DNA of 64,000 bases from Ricordea florida (Eukaryota > Cnidaria > Anthozoa > Corallimorpharia > Ricordeidae), in assembly GCA_949710005.1 (NCBI GenBank), contig OX453272.1, positions 45,406,146 through 45,470,145 on the forward strand, written 5' to 3'. This document shows positions 1 through 6,513 of the stretch, in pieces (position 1 is the first letter of the stretch; the number at the start of each line of letters is the position of its first letter). The position numbers and the translations under genes are program-made. The notes under the pieces are model-generated. The model searched no databases. It was not told the origin of the DNA and saw only the letters and a program-made list of their open reading frames with translations.

Positions 1-108
1 TATGGTGGTGCTTTGGATGTTGATAAACGCAAACGGTACAAGAAGTTACTCGAGAGTGAAAAATACGCCAGACTTTGCTTTTCACTGCGCCACCCGTTTG
101 AAAAATAA
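1..108 (+). CDS. C-terminal end of an unidentified element protein (partial)
   Basis: The frame is open from the first base of the window to a TAA at 106-108. It encodes the last 35 residues of a protein whose start lies beyond the left edge. The tail is rich in Lys and Arg (DKRKRYKKLLESEKYAR) and ends in HPFEK. It lies 29 bases upstream of the next gene in the same direction, so it probably belongs to the same array. The fragment is too short to assign. The missing part could carry a replication or packaging function, but nothing visible here shows that. Confidence 0.5.
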   Translation, partial: YGGALDVDKRKRYKKLLESEKYARLCFSLRHPFEK

Positions 109-137
109 TAAGAGATACCCGCATCTGGGGCATAAAC

Positions 138-734
138 ATGGCTAACCCTGAAGATATATTGAACGGTGAAGCATCAGTTGCTGAAACAACACCAATCATT
201 GATTTGGAGTCAAAGAGGGAATCTCTTTCAATCTTGGCGTGCCTAGGTTCAACGAAAGAATACACGGGTGTGGTTATGGACCTCTCTGACACAACCAAAC
301 TATCAGATAAGGATGTGGAGAAGTATTACAAAAGGTACCAAATAGTGTCCGGCAAGAAGATTGCCGATGGCTTGGCGGACTCTTCTTTTCAATTGATAGC
401 TAAGGCTGTGGATCGAGGTTTGAGCAAGTTCGGAAATATAGATGATCAAGACGCTCTTGTGAGAGACTGTAAGAACGATGAATTGATAATGAAGGAGATC
501 TCAAATATATCCGGATTACTTGTACTCAAAGGTGGAAGACTCACGGCATTACTTTCGGCATTTATTCAATTTGCAAAGCACTTCAAGTTAAGAGAGCAAG
601 ACCTAAGCACTACTCCAACACAACTTGAGCAAGACCTAAGCACTACTCCAACACAACTTGAGCAAGACCTAAGCAATACTCCAACACAACTTGAGCAAGA
701 CCTGAGCACTACTCCGACACAACTTGAGGACTAA
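138..734 (+). CDS. Uncharacterised element protein with four C-terminal 11-residue repeats
   Basis: This 198-residue protein starts at an ATG in the context CATAAACATGG. I recognise no catalytic motif. Residues 1-30 are acidic and Ser/Thr-rich. Residues about 50-150 form a globular helical region with motifs such as SDKDVEKYYKRYQ and SGLLVLKGGRLTALLSAF; the latter is hydrophobic but too polar to be a sure membrane span. The last 45 residues are four near-identical copies of EQDLSTTPTQL followed by ED, encoded by a 33-base tandem repeat. The neighbouring genes run in the same direction. A structural or scaffold role is possible but unproven. My memory is of similar multi-copy, unnamed proteins in invertebrate genomes; this was not checked. 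Confidence 0.75.
   Translation: MANPEDILNGEASVAETTPIIDLESKRESLSILACLGSTKEYTGVVMDLSDTTKLSDKDVEKYYKRYQIVSGKKIADGLADSSFQLIAKAVDRGLSKFGNIDDQDALVRDCKNDELIMKEISNISGLLVLKGGRLTALLSAFIQFAKHFKLREQDLSTTPTQLEQDLSTTPTQLEQDLSNTPTQLEQDLSTTPTQLED
594..725 (+). repeat. 33-base in-frame tandem repeat, four copies
   Basis: Four back-to-back 33-base units (594-626, 627-659, 660-692, 693-725) lie in frame at the end of the preceding gene and end just before its stop. They differ at only a few bases, for example Thr to Asn in the third copy and silent changes in the fourth, so the expansion is recent. Confidence 0.95.
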
Positions 735-794
735 AATGGATTCTAGGAAAAGTGTCTTCAAGATTGGTTGTACCATAAGCAAAAGCACAAAAAG

Positions 795-1445
795 ATGCAA
801 CAAAACGAACTTGAGTTTCACGTATTTACCATATATGGTGAGAATGACTCTGACTTTGAGAAGTTCTTCGAGAGAGTAAGACCAGAGATTGTTAATGCCT
901 TCGAGTTAATCAACCCTAGTTTCACAAGACTTGAAGTTAATTTCAAGCTAGACCCGGATCGACAACCATATAAACAACCATATCAATCCATAGTAGACCA
1001 TTATGATGATGAGACTGACTCTGCAGATACGCTGATCGCGCGTACTGTGAGAGTTTTGAGAGCGAGATTGAGATATAATTTGAGGGATAAACTTCAACCC
1101 GTTTTTCGTTATAGTTACAAGGACATCTACGATAGACGGTTTGATGAATCTATTAACCACGAGGAGAGATTCAGAGCAATGGACAATGGGGATTGGGATG
1201 GGGAAGAGGGTTTGGAAGATACTGCTATGTATGGCTTTGTGGTCAAGGACTTTGCAAAAGATATGGAGTCTGAAGTTTCACACATTACAATCAAAATGTT
1301 GAATGCATACAAGCACTACCATAAATCGAACTTCTACAAACATCTGTGGGATGAACTAATGCCTATAGCGTGGCACCCCGATCGTGTGTGGGATTGGTGC
1401 TTCGATAACGAGCAAAAGAGAGAAGCCGAGCAATTATGGGCGTAA
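795..1445 (+). CDS. Uncharacterised element protein with a C-terminal Trp-rich motif
   Basis: The frame is open from about 768. The first ATG in it is at 795, which gives 216 residues, and I use that start. The protein is highly charged. It begins with a beta-like segment (ELEFHVFTIYGENDSDF), has an Asp/Arg-rich middle, and ends in AWHPDRVWDWCFDNEQKREA. A short Trp/His/Cys motif of this kind recurs at the ends of unrelated viral proteins in my memory, but I cannot name a family. No membrane segment is seen. The next gene begins 73 bases after the stop, behind a perfect stem-loop. An ATG at 736 opens a different frame that closes after 47 codons, so I did not use it. Confidence 0.7.
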   Translation: MQQNELEFHVFTIYGENDSDFEKFFERVRPEIVNAFELINPSFTRLEVNFKLDPDRQPYKQPYQSIVDHYDDETDSADTLIARTVRVLRARLRYNLRDKLQPVFRYSYKDIYDRRFDESINHEERFRAMDNGDWDGEEGLEDTAMYGFVVKDFAKDMESEVSHITIKMLNAYKHYHKSNFYKHLWDELMPIAWHPDRVWDWCFDNEQKREAEQLWA

Positions 1446-1478
1446 TGACCCAACTTTCATATGAAACGCTATTGTAAA

Positions 1479-1505
1479 CCTCTTAGTAGAAGACCTACTA
1501 AGAGG
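1479..1505 (+). terminator. Perfect 11-bp intergenic stem-loop
   Basis: The arms at 1479-1489 and 1495-1505 pair perfectly around a 5-base loop (AAGAC), between the stop at 1445 and the ATG at 1519. The sequence CTTAAAG follows. Similar hairpins with 5-base loops recur after the next two genes. The call as a 3'-end or processing signal is inference. Confidence 0.65.
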
Positions 1506-1518
1506 CTTAAAGATAGGT

Positions 1519-2469
1519 ATGTACTATGTCATAACCGAAAGGTACTTGTTGAACATGACTGAACCAATCTTCATTTCACTTGACTCTGATTTTGACTGGA
1601 ACACCATCGTTGTGTCCGAACCTAAGAAGAACTCTTTCACCAAAGGCAAAAGTAAAGTACCAAATGAATGGGTTACTTCAGATGTTTATGTGGAAGGTCC
1701 AAACGGTGTGAGACGCCCAATATTCATTGAATTGGCCAAGCAATTCTTTTCAGGCATATCTGGCGTATGGCCATTTGGAACCGAGAAAAAGGATCGCAGG
1801 CTTGAAACATTGGAGGGGTTCCAGATTTTCTACCCAATGACATCGATTGAGACTATGGATAGCCCCACAACTGAAGAGATGAAGACTCGTGAAGCATTAA
1901 ATAACGTGATGGGGATCACATTGGATTCACTCAAAACGTTTTGCAAAAAACCCAGGTCTGAGCGTTTAGTACCACCCGCCACTTTCAATGCATATACAAC
2001 TGCCAAAAGTGAAAATGATTGGTCTTATGCTGTAAAACCCATATACGATTACACAAACATCACAAACCAACTAACAGGTAAGAAGACAAAGGATAAGTCC
2101 AGTCCAGAGCGGGCTTATCTAAAGTTCATGACCTGGGGTAAGGGTAAGGACATAAAATCCAAAACTTCTGTATATGGCCCAGATGATAAAATGGTTCACC
2201 CACTTGAATACATGTGGCAGCCTGATAATTATGTAACCGGTTTTGATCATCCTGTTGTCCATTGGGATGGTATATTCTGGGGGTCACACGGGCAGTCCAG
2301 CTATGGCGCTTCAGCTCGTCTTCGTGTTTCTGAGATGAATTTCACTCCAAGTGATAACAACAACATGACTCGTTTTCGCATGTTACCCCCCAATAAGGTA
2401 CAAGAATCAGAACCAGAACCAGAACCAGAATCAGAAGAAGAAGATGATGAAATTGTGATAGAACACTGA
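1519..2469 (+). CDS. Uncharacterised element protein with acidic C-terminal tail
   Basis: The protein has 316 residues from the ATG at 1519. An internal ATG at 1555 (MTEPIFISLDSDFDW) has a plausible start too and would give 304. The fold looks mixed and soluble, with aromatic strands (WVTSDVYVEG, GFQIFYPMTS, VVHWDGIFWGSHGQSSYGA). The C-terminus is a Glu/Pro run followed by EEEDDEIVIEH. The conserved-looking stretch ending in SARLRVSEMNF resembles the end of a class of putative single-stranded-DNA-binding proteins from large DNA viruses. That likeness is from memory, so the DNA-binding idea is weak. Perfect hairpins lie on both sides of the gene. Confidence 0.75.
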   Translation: MYYVITERYLLNMTEPIFISLDSDFDWNTIVVSEPKKNSFTKGKSKVPNEWVTSDVYVEGPNGVRRPIFIELAKQFFSGISGVWPFGTEKKDRRLETLEGFQIFYPMTSIETMDSPTTEEMKTREALNNVMGITLDSLKTFCKKPRSERLVPPATFNAYTTAKSENDWSYAVKPIYDYTNITNQLTGKKTKDKSSPERAYLKFMTWGKGKDIKSKTSVYGPDDKMVHPLEYMWQPDNYVTGFDHPVVHWDGIFWGSHGQSSYGASARLRVSEMNFTPSDNNNMTRFRMLPPNKVQESEPEPEPESEEEDDEIVIEH

Positions 2470-2485
2470 ATAATTAAGACTTACT

Positions 2486-2512
2486 TCTCCTAATAGACAC
2501 CCTATTAGGAGA
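2486..2512 (+). terminator. Intergenic stem-loop, 11 bp
   Basis: The arms at 2486-2496 and 2502-2512 pair perfectly, with a 5-base loop (ACACC) and one further wobble pair outside. GTTAAAGCTAAGTGAT follows. It shares sequence with the hairpin at 2792-2812. Confidence 0.65.
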
Positions 2513-2543
2513 GTTAAAGCTAAGTGATAATAGGGATACAAAC

Positions 2544-2768
2544 ATGGCTAACGCAGGAGTTACTGAAGTTATTGATAGAGCGACTGTGGATGAATATTGT
2601 AAAGAATACTGTGTAAAATACTGTGAAAACTATGTAGGTTGGCAGTGTCGGAGTATAATACAAGAAGACAAAGATAAGGGGTGGGCTGATATAGTATATT
2701 CACATTTGAAAGGTGCGGTGCTAGGATTTGGAATATATTGGTTGTGTACCTGTCGTTGGTTTCGGTAG
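2544..2768 (+). CDS. Small Cys-rich single-span membrane protein
   Basis: This 74-residue product starts at an ATG in the context ACAAACATGG. Residues 15-38 are rich in Cys and Tyr (DEYCKEYCVKYCENY, then WQC). A hydrophobic segment spans about residues 54-70 (LKGAVLGFGIYWLCTC), near the C-terminus, so it is probably a tail-anchored membrane protein. I do not recognise a family. The gene lies between two related hairpins and is the smaller member of a pair of transcription units with near-identical leaders. Confidence 0.65.
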   Translation: MANAGVTEVIDRATVDEYCKEYCVKYCENYVGWQCRSIIQEDKDKGWADIVYSHLKGAVLGFGIYWLCTCRWFR

Positions 2769-2791
2769 ATGTTAGTTCAAAAAAAAAATCC

Positions 2792-2812
2792 CCTAATAGA
2801 AACCCTATTAGG
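2792..2812 (+). terminator. Intergenic stem-loop, 8 bp
   Basis: The arms at 2792-2799 and 2805-2812 pair around the loop AAACC. An A-tract at 2779-2788 precedes the hairpin. TTTAAAGTTAAGTGATG follows, matching the leader of the gene at 2544. The role as a transcript-end or leader signal is inferred. Confidence 0.6.
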
Positions 2813-2846
2813 AAATTTAAAGTTAAGTGATGACAGGGATACATAA

Positions 2847-3299
2847 ATGGCTGAGCAAACTGTTGAGCAAATCACAAGGGAGCCCACTGTCAAGGATAGA
2901 GTGAAGGATCCTAAGAAAGTTGAGGCCGGGAAGAAACTGGCCGACTACCACAAGACGGCCAAGGAGGCATTGAAAGAAAAAGAGCAGCGGGATGCATTGA
3001 TAAATAATCAGAAAGAAAAAGAGCAGCAGCAGGATGCATTGGTAAATAATCAGAAAGAGGATAATGAAGGATCTTCCATGGATGTTAATGCCTGGATACC
3101 CAGTTTATCCTTCGGGGATGTGTTTGTAATCGGGTCCATAATAGGAATAACTGCTTATTCCATATACACGGGATACAAGGACAAAATAGCCGACTTACTC
3201 ATACCTGTTCCAACCTTCGAACCACCCCCTGTCAAGAACATGAATGAGGTCAAAAGCGCCCCAAACATAGAAAATAGTTTAAATGATGAGTTGATGTAA
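2847..3299 (+). CDS. Lys/Gln-rich single-span membrane protein
   Basis: The protein has 150 residues. Residues 16-45 are basic and helical (KDPKKVEAGKKLADYHKTAK). Residues 43-70 hold an internal duplication of about 14 residues (KEKEQRDALINNQ, then KEKEQQQDALVNNQ). A membrane span lies at about 88-107 (SFGDVFVIGSIIGITAYSIY), followed by a Pro-rich tail. It has no signal peptide. The start lies in the context CATAAATGG. The next ATG lies only 9 bases after this stop, so these genes may share one transcript. Function is unknown; a membrane or virion-membrane role is inferred only from the span. Confidence 0.7.
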   Translation: MAEQTVEQITREPTVKDRVKDPKKVEAGKKLADYHKTAKEALKEKEQRDALINNQKEKEQQQDALVNNQKEDNEGSSMDVNAWIPSLSFGDVFVIGSIIGITAYSIYTGYKDKIADLLIPVPTFEPPPVKNMNEVKSAPNIENSLNDELM

Positions 3300-3308
3300 T
3301 TACACAAA

Positions 3309-3539
3309 ATGTCAGAAAATAAGCTTGTAAAGACTGTTACAGATTCTGTATTTCTCATAGGACTCTCCGCTGCTGTGGGCTATGTGGGTAAGAAGGTCCT
3401 GAGAGAAAAAGAATCGTTCATTGGCGATCCATCGTCCAGTATCGCTAATTATGCCAAATGGGTCGGTGTTTTGTCCGCAAGTATGTACCTCAAAACTTAT
3501 TTAGAAGATCAAAAGATGTTGCCAAAGAGCTTTGAGTAA
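3309..3539 (+). CDS. Small membrane protein, stop overlaps next start
   Basis: This 76-residue product has two hydrophobic stretches, residues about 11-27 (DSVFLIGLSAAVGYVGK) and 48-62 (AKWVGVLSASMYLKT), and a polar GDPSSS linker. Its stop codon and the start of the next gene share bases as TAATG (3537-3541). The gap to the upstream gene is 9 bases. The layout suggests coupled translation from one mRNA. I recall similar short unnamed proteins in cnidarian gene sets; this is unverified. Confidence 0.65.
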   Translation: MSENKLVKTVTDSVFLIGLSAAVGYVGKKVLREKESFIGDPSSSIANYAKWVGVLSASMYLKTYLEDQKMLPKSFE

Positions 3540-3736
3540 TGAGTACAATGAGATTTGATCATACAAGATTCAAAGTGGCGTTGGATAATCATATGGGAGA
3601 CGAACCCATTTTGAGGGACTTCATAACTAAAGATGGCAATGGGTCTGTAATATCCTTTGACGAGAAAGGATTCGGTATGGCTGTAGTCGATCATTTGAAG
3701 AACACTCCCAAGTTGGAACACTTCACGATTGAATGA
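3539..3736 (+). CDS. Small soluble element protein, translationally coupled start
   Basis: The product has 65 residues, beginning at the ATG inside TAATG. It is hydrophilic, with no membrane span or signal. The sequence MRFDHTRFKVALDNHMGDEP suggests a small alpha/beta fold. A second ATG three codons later (3548) could be used. The next gene begins 33 bases after its stop. I recognise no family. Confidence 0.55.
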   Translation: MSTMRFDHTRFKVALDNHMGDEPILRDFITKDGNGSVISFDEKGFGMAVVDHLKNTPKLEHFTIE

Positions 3737-3769
3737 AATGTATTAAGAAATCCTACAATAGATTCATAA

Positions 3770-4174
3770 ATGGCGAGTATAGCGATCATGCTTGGAGGTG
3801 CAGTCCTCAATGCAACGGCCTTCATTGGTGGGAATTATATAGCAAGGGCCCTAAGTGGCTCATCTTCAGCTGATCTCCAACTTGAAAGGGAAAGGCATGA
3901 CAAAGCAATGGAGAAGTACCAAAAAGATTACGCTGCGTACCAAGAGAAGCGCTTGGCATATATTGACTTTATGAATAAGAGGAAGAGTGATGCTGACCAA
4001 GCCTCTGAGAACATATCGAAGACGGATGAAGCGCTGAAATTGTACAATCAAATGGGAAATCCTCCTAAATTCTCTGACTATTACAGACCGAATGGAGACC
4101 AAAGAATGGGTGAGATGGCCTATGTCTCCGGTGGGATGTTAGCCCTGGGATATATAGCTAGCAAGTGGGTGTGA
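3770..4174 (+). CDS. Two-span membrane protein with central coiled coil
   Basis: The protein has 134 residues. An N-terminal hydrophobic segment lies at residues 3-27 (MLGGAVLNATAFIGGNYIA). A charged helix at about 38-90 (ERERHDKAMEKYQKDYAAY) is a likely coiled coil. A Pro/Tyr motif follows (PPKFSDYYRPNGDQ), and a C-terminal hydrophobic segment lies at 115-133. The start context is CATAAATGG. This pattern matches, from memory, a protein type that is repeated many times in cnidarian assemblies without a name. A structural membrane protein of the element is the likeliest role, by inference. Confidence 0.7.
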   Translation: MASIAIMLGGAVLNATAFIGGNYIARALSGSSSADLQLERERHDKAMEKYQKDYAAYQEKRLAYIDFMNKRKSDADQASENISKTDEALKLYNQMGNPPKFSDYYRPNGDQRMGEMAYVSGGMLALGYIASKWV

Positions 4175-4211
4175 TAAATTAACTTAGAAGTTCCCATATT
4201 CGACATCAAAT

Positions 4212-5162
4212 ATGGCAACTGTTGATGAAAACGATCCTTTCGGGTTGGGGGAAGAAAACAAACAAGAAGATCCTGATGATTTTGAAAATACCCCACTACT
4301 TGGTAGGCAGCCCACACCAGATAAAGTCATAGAAACATCCACGACTAAGGGTGCTAGACGTAAATCAGGGTATGTTCAATTACCACGTGAAGATATAGAA
4401 ATGGAGCCTATGGAAGAAAACAAAGATGAGATCTGGGCTAAGATTGTAAGTAAATTCCCAAATGCCAAACCTAAGTTTCTTTTCAATTACGATGAATGGG
4501 GTAGAATCGTTGTTAAAATTACTGGTAAAGATCCAGACAAAAATGTATGGCATAAATTATTCGATGCGTATGGTGATGTGAACAAAGAATTACCCAAAAC
4601 AATTACAAAAGAGCTAGGTCCAAGCGCGGAAGAAATTGTGGAAGCCAACGATGGGGAGATAACTAAGAAAAAAAGGTTAGTTAGTAAATTGAAAGAGACG
4701 GTAAGATTCCATCGAGAAAAGGCATTGAAAACCCCAGAAGAAGTAAGTCAAATAGAGACTATCGAGGAACAAATTGGTGAACAAGAGCAAGAGATAGCTA
4801 ACTTGGAGGGGGAGAATGAGCAAATCCAGGAGCGAATGTCATTGCGGGACCGGGTGAAAGCGATCTTCAAGAAATATGGGTTCACGGTATTTGCAGTTGT
4901 GAGTGCTGTTAGTGTGGTCATTGGCGTTATCGTGTCTAATCTTTCCAAAGGCCTATCCAAGTTGGGTAAAGGTGTGGGTGAAGGGCTGAAGACCATCGGT
5001 AAGAAACTTGGTGAGATATTGCCCGGTATGGTGGGGGCGATTGTGAGTTTCCTGTTCAAGACCGCTGGGGAGGTCATTTCATTCCTGGGTAAGAACGCTT
5101 GGCTATTGATCCTCGCTGTTGTAGTGTACTTTGTAGAGGAATTAAAGAAGAGGCGTCGTTGA
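4212..5162 (+). CDS. Membrane protein with acidic N-terminus, coiled coil and basic C-terminal tip
   Basis: The protein has 316 residues. Residues 1-70 are acidic and low in order. Residues 70-140 look globular (PKFLFNYDEWGRIVVKITG). Residues 150-215 are a charged coiled coil (IEEQIGEQEQEIANLEGENE). A hydrophobic segment at about 225-247 is followed by a Gly/Lys amphipathic stretch (SKLGKGVGEGLKTIGKKLG), then further hydrophobic segments at about 270-293 and 297-311, and the end KKRRR. The amphipathic and hydrophobic C-terminal half could insert in or disturb membranes, but this is inference. The start codon lies inside a 7-bp hairpin (4194-4200 with 4209-4215), which may be chance. Confidence 0.75.
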   Translation: MATVDENDPFGLGEENKQEDPDDFENTPLLGRQPTPDKVIETSTTKGARRKSGYVQLPREDIEMEPMEENKDEIWAKIVSKFPNAKPKFLFNYDEWGRIVVKITGKDPDKNVWHKLFDAYGDVNKELPKTITKELGPSAEEIVEANDGEITKKKRLVSKLKETVRFHREKALKTPEEVSQIETIEEQIGEQEQEIANLEGENEQIQERMSLRDRVKAIFKKYGFTVFAVVSAVSVVIGVIVSNLSKGLSKLGKGVGEGLKTIGKKLGEILPGMVGAIVSFLFKTAGEVISFLGKNAWLLILAVVVYFVEELKKRRR

Positions 5163-5168
5163 ATGTAA

Positions 5169-5807
5169 ATGTTGAGCATAACAATGTACGAGTCCGAAAC
5201 CAGGGTGTACTTGGATCCTCCCCTGGACAATGTTCGATAGATACAACTCCTTGATTGTAGTATACAAACCAAACGATTGGTAAATTTCAAGGATAGCCAG
5301 AGCGTAATGAAGAAGGAGGATAATCAACTCATAAAAAGATTCCAACCTGGTACATATTCGCTATGCAATATAAACGAGATATTTATGACCGATACGGATA
5401 GGGACAAGCTCCATATCATTGAGACTAATACTGGTGACTATCTTTACTCCCACAAAAGATTCGACGTTAAACTTACGAGAGGGTTACAAATTGCTTTAGG
5501 TGTACCTGAAATCATAAGTTCTCATAAACTTCACCCCATAACTTTCAGGATCAAAGAGCCCCTGAGACTTATGTGCGGTTTAGTGGATAACCGTTCATCC
5601 TATATGAATAATGCTCAATTCACAGACCCAGTTAAGATCTCACTCTCACACCTCCTTGCCAACATACCATCACAGGATTATCCAGTCATTCCCGTTCATA
5701 AATCTAAAACCCCCATAAATCACTTCGATCTGAGCATCCTCGACAGTGAATGGAACAAATTGAATCTGAAGGGGTCTCCAATCACCTTCAGTTTGAGATT
5801 TAGATAA
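5169..5807 (+). CDS. Element protein interrupted by an in-frame amber codon
   Basis: One frame runs from ATG 5169 (or ATG 5184) to the stop at 5807, with a single TAG at 5238-5240. The part before it is 23 codons; the part after it stays open for 189 codons, with its first ATG at 5307. The upstream piece (MYESETRVYLDPPLDNVR) has good coding character and runs straight into the downstream piece, so the TAG is either a recent point mutation, a read-through site or a sequence error. The C-terminal half looks beta-rich (INHFDLSILDSEWNKLNLKG, ending TFSLRFR), as in single jelly-roll capsid or penton-like proteins. That is a guess from texture. No membrane span is seen. Confidence 0.55.
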
Positions 5808-5840
5808 CATTTTAAAAATACGTGAGATCCGTAACTAAAC

Positions 5841-6443
5841 ATGGGTGAGTACAAAGGAATCTACCCCAACTTGCCTCCGACGGCGCCTCCTCCTGATGGC
5901 GCTACTTTCAGAATACAGCAATGTTGTGACATTTTGAATAAGCTGAAGGCTGAATTGAAGCATTACGAGATGGTACTCAAAAAGTACAACCGGTCCAAAG
6001 GTGCGCTCATAAACGCAAGCTCGACCTGTGGTATCCTTTCTTGTATTTTGGCGGCTGGTGGATTGGGTTCATCTCTGAGTGGTGTGGGAATTGTGGTAGC
6101 TATACCATTGGGAGTTACTAGTGGAATACTTGTTGGCGCATCCATAGCGTGTGAACAAATCTCCAAGAGTCTAGCAAAGAAAGCGGTCAAGCACCAAAGT
6201 ACAGTTACGCTGGCTAAAGCCAAAATAAACACAATCGAGGACATGGTATCCAAGGCGCTTCGTGATAATAAGATCTCTGACGAGGAGTTCTCCTTGATAA
6301 TCAAGGAGCTTAAAAAATTTGAAGTACTGAAGGCTCAGATCCGACTCAAAGATCAAAAAAATTCAGTGAAGGAATACGATCCTGCGGTTGTGAAACAGAG
6401 AGTACGAGAAGAGCTTCTCAAAGAACTAAAAGGAGAGTCATAA
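5841..6443 (+). CDS. Hydrophobic-core membrane protein flanked by helices
   Basis: The protein has 200 residues and the start context CTAAACATGG. Its Pro-rich N-terminus (YPNLPPTAPPPDGATF) is followed by a charged helix (residues 25-52). A long Gly/Ala/Ser-rich hydrophobic core at 55-105 (CGILSCILAAGGLGSSLSGV) could form one hairpin of two spans. The Lys-rich C-terminal region contains ALRDNKISDEEFSLIIKELK. No catalytic motif is seen. I remember close lookalikes in cnidarian and other invertebrate gene sets, always unnamed and multi-copy, which fits a mobile element; this was not checked. Confidence 0.7.
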   Translation: MGEYKGIYPNLPPTAPPPDGATFRIQQCCDILNKLKAELKHYEMVLKKYNRSKGALINASSTCGILSCILAAGGLGSSLSGVGIVVAIPLGVTSGILVGASIACEQISKSLAKKAVKHQSTVTLAKAKINTIEDMVSKALRDNKISDEEFSLIIKELKKFEVLKAQIRLKDQKNSVKEYDPAVVKQRVREELLKELKGES

Positions 6444-6488
6444 CCATAACTTATGATAAGGTGTCTTATTGAGTTAAAAACTATAACC

Positions 6489-6513
6489 CTTCTACCCAAA
6501 CACTGGATAGAAG
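6489..6513 (+). promoter_or_regulatory. Stem-loop ending at the start codon of the 514-residue gene
   Basis: The arms at 6489-6497 and 6505-6513 pair in 8 of 9 positions around a 7-base loop, and the right arm ends immediately before the ATG at 6514. It could shape the mRNA leader or mark the end of the upstream transcript. The role is inferred. Confidence 0.4.

Noticed and set aside
4194-4215. Hairpin covering the start codon of the 4212 gene
   Set aside because: Seven base pairs in AT-rich sequence can arise by chance, and it is not like the other hairpins in loop or flank; mentioned only in the gene entry.
4748-5290. - strand frame of 180 codons
   Set aside because: It overlaps the end of the 316-residue + strand gene, which has good start context and coherent domains.
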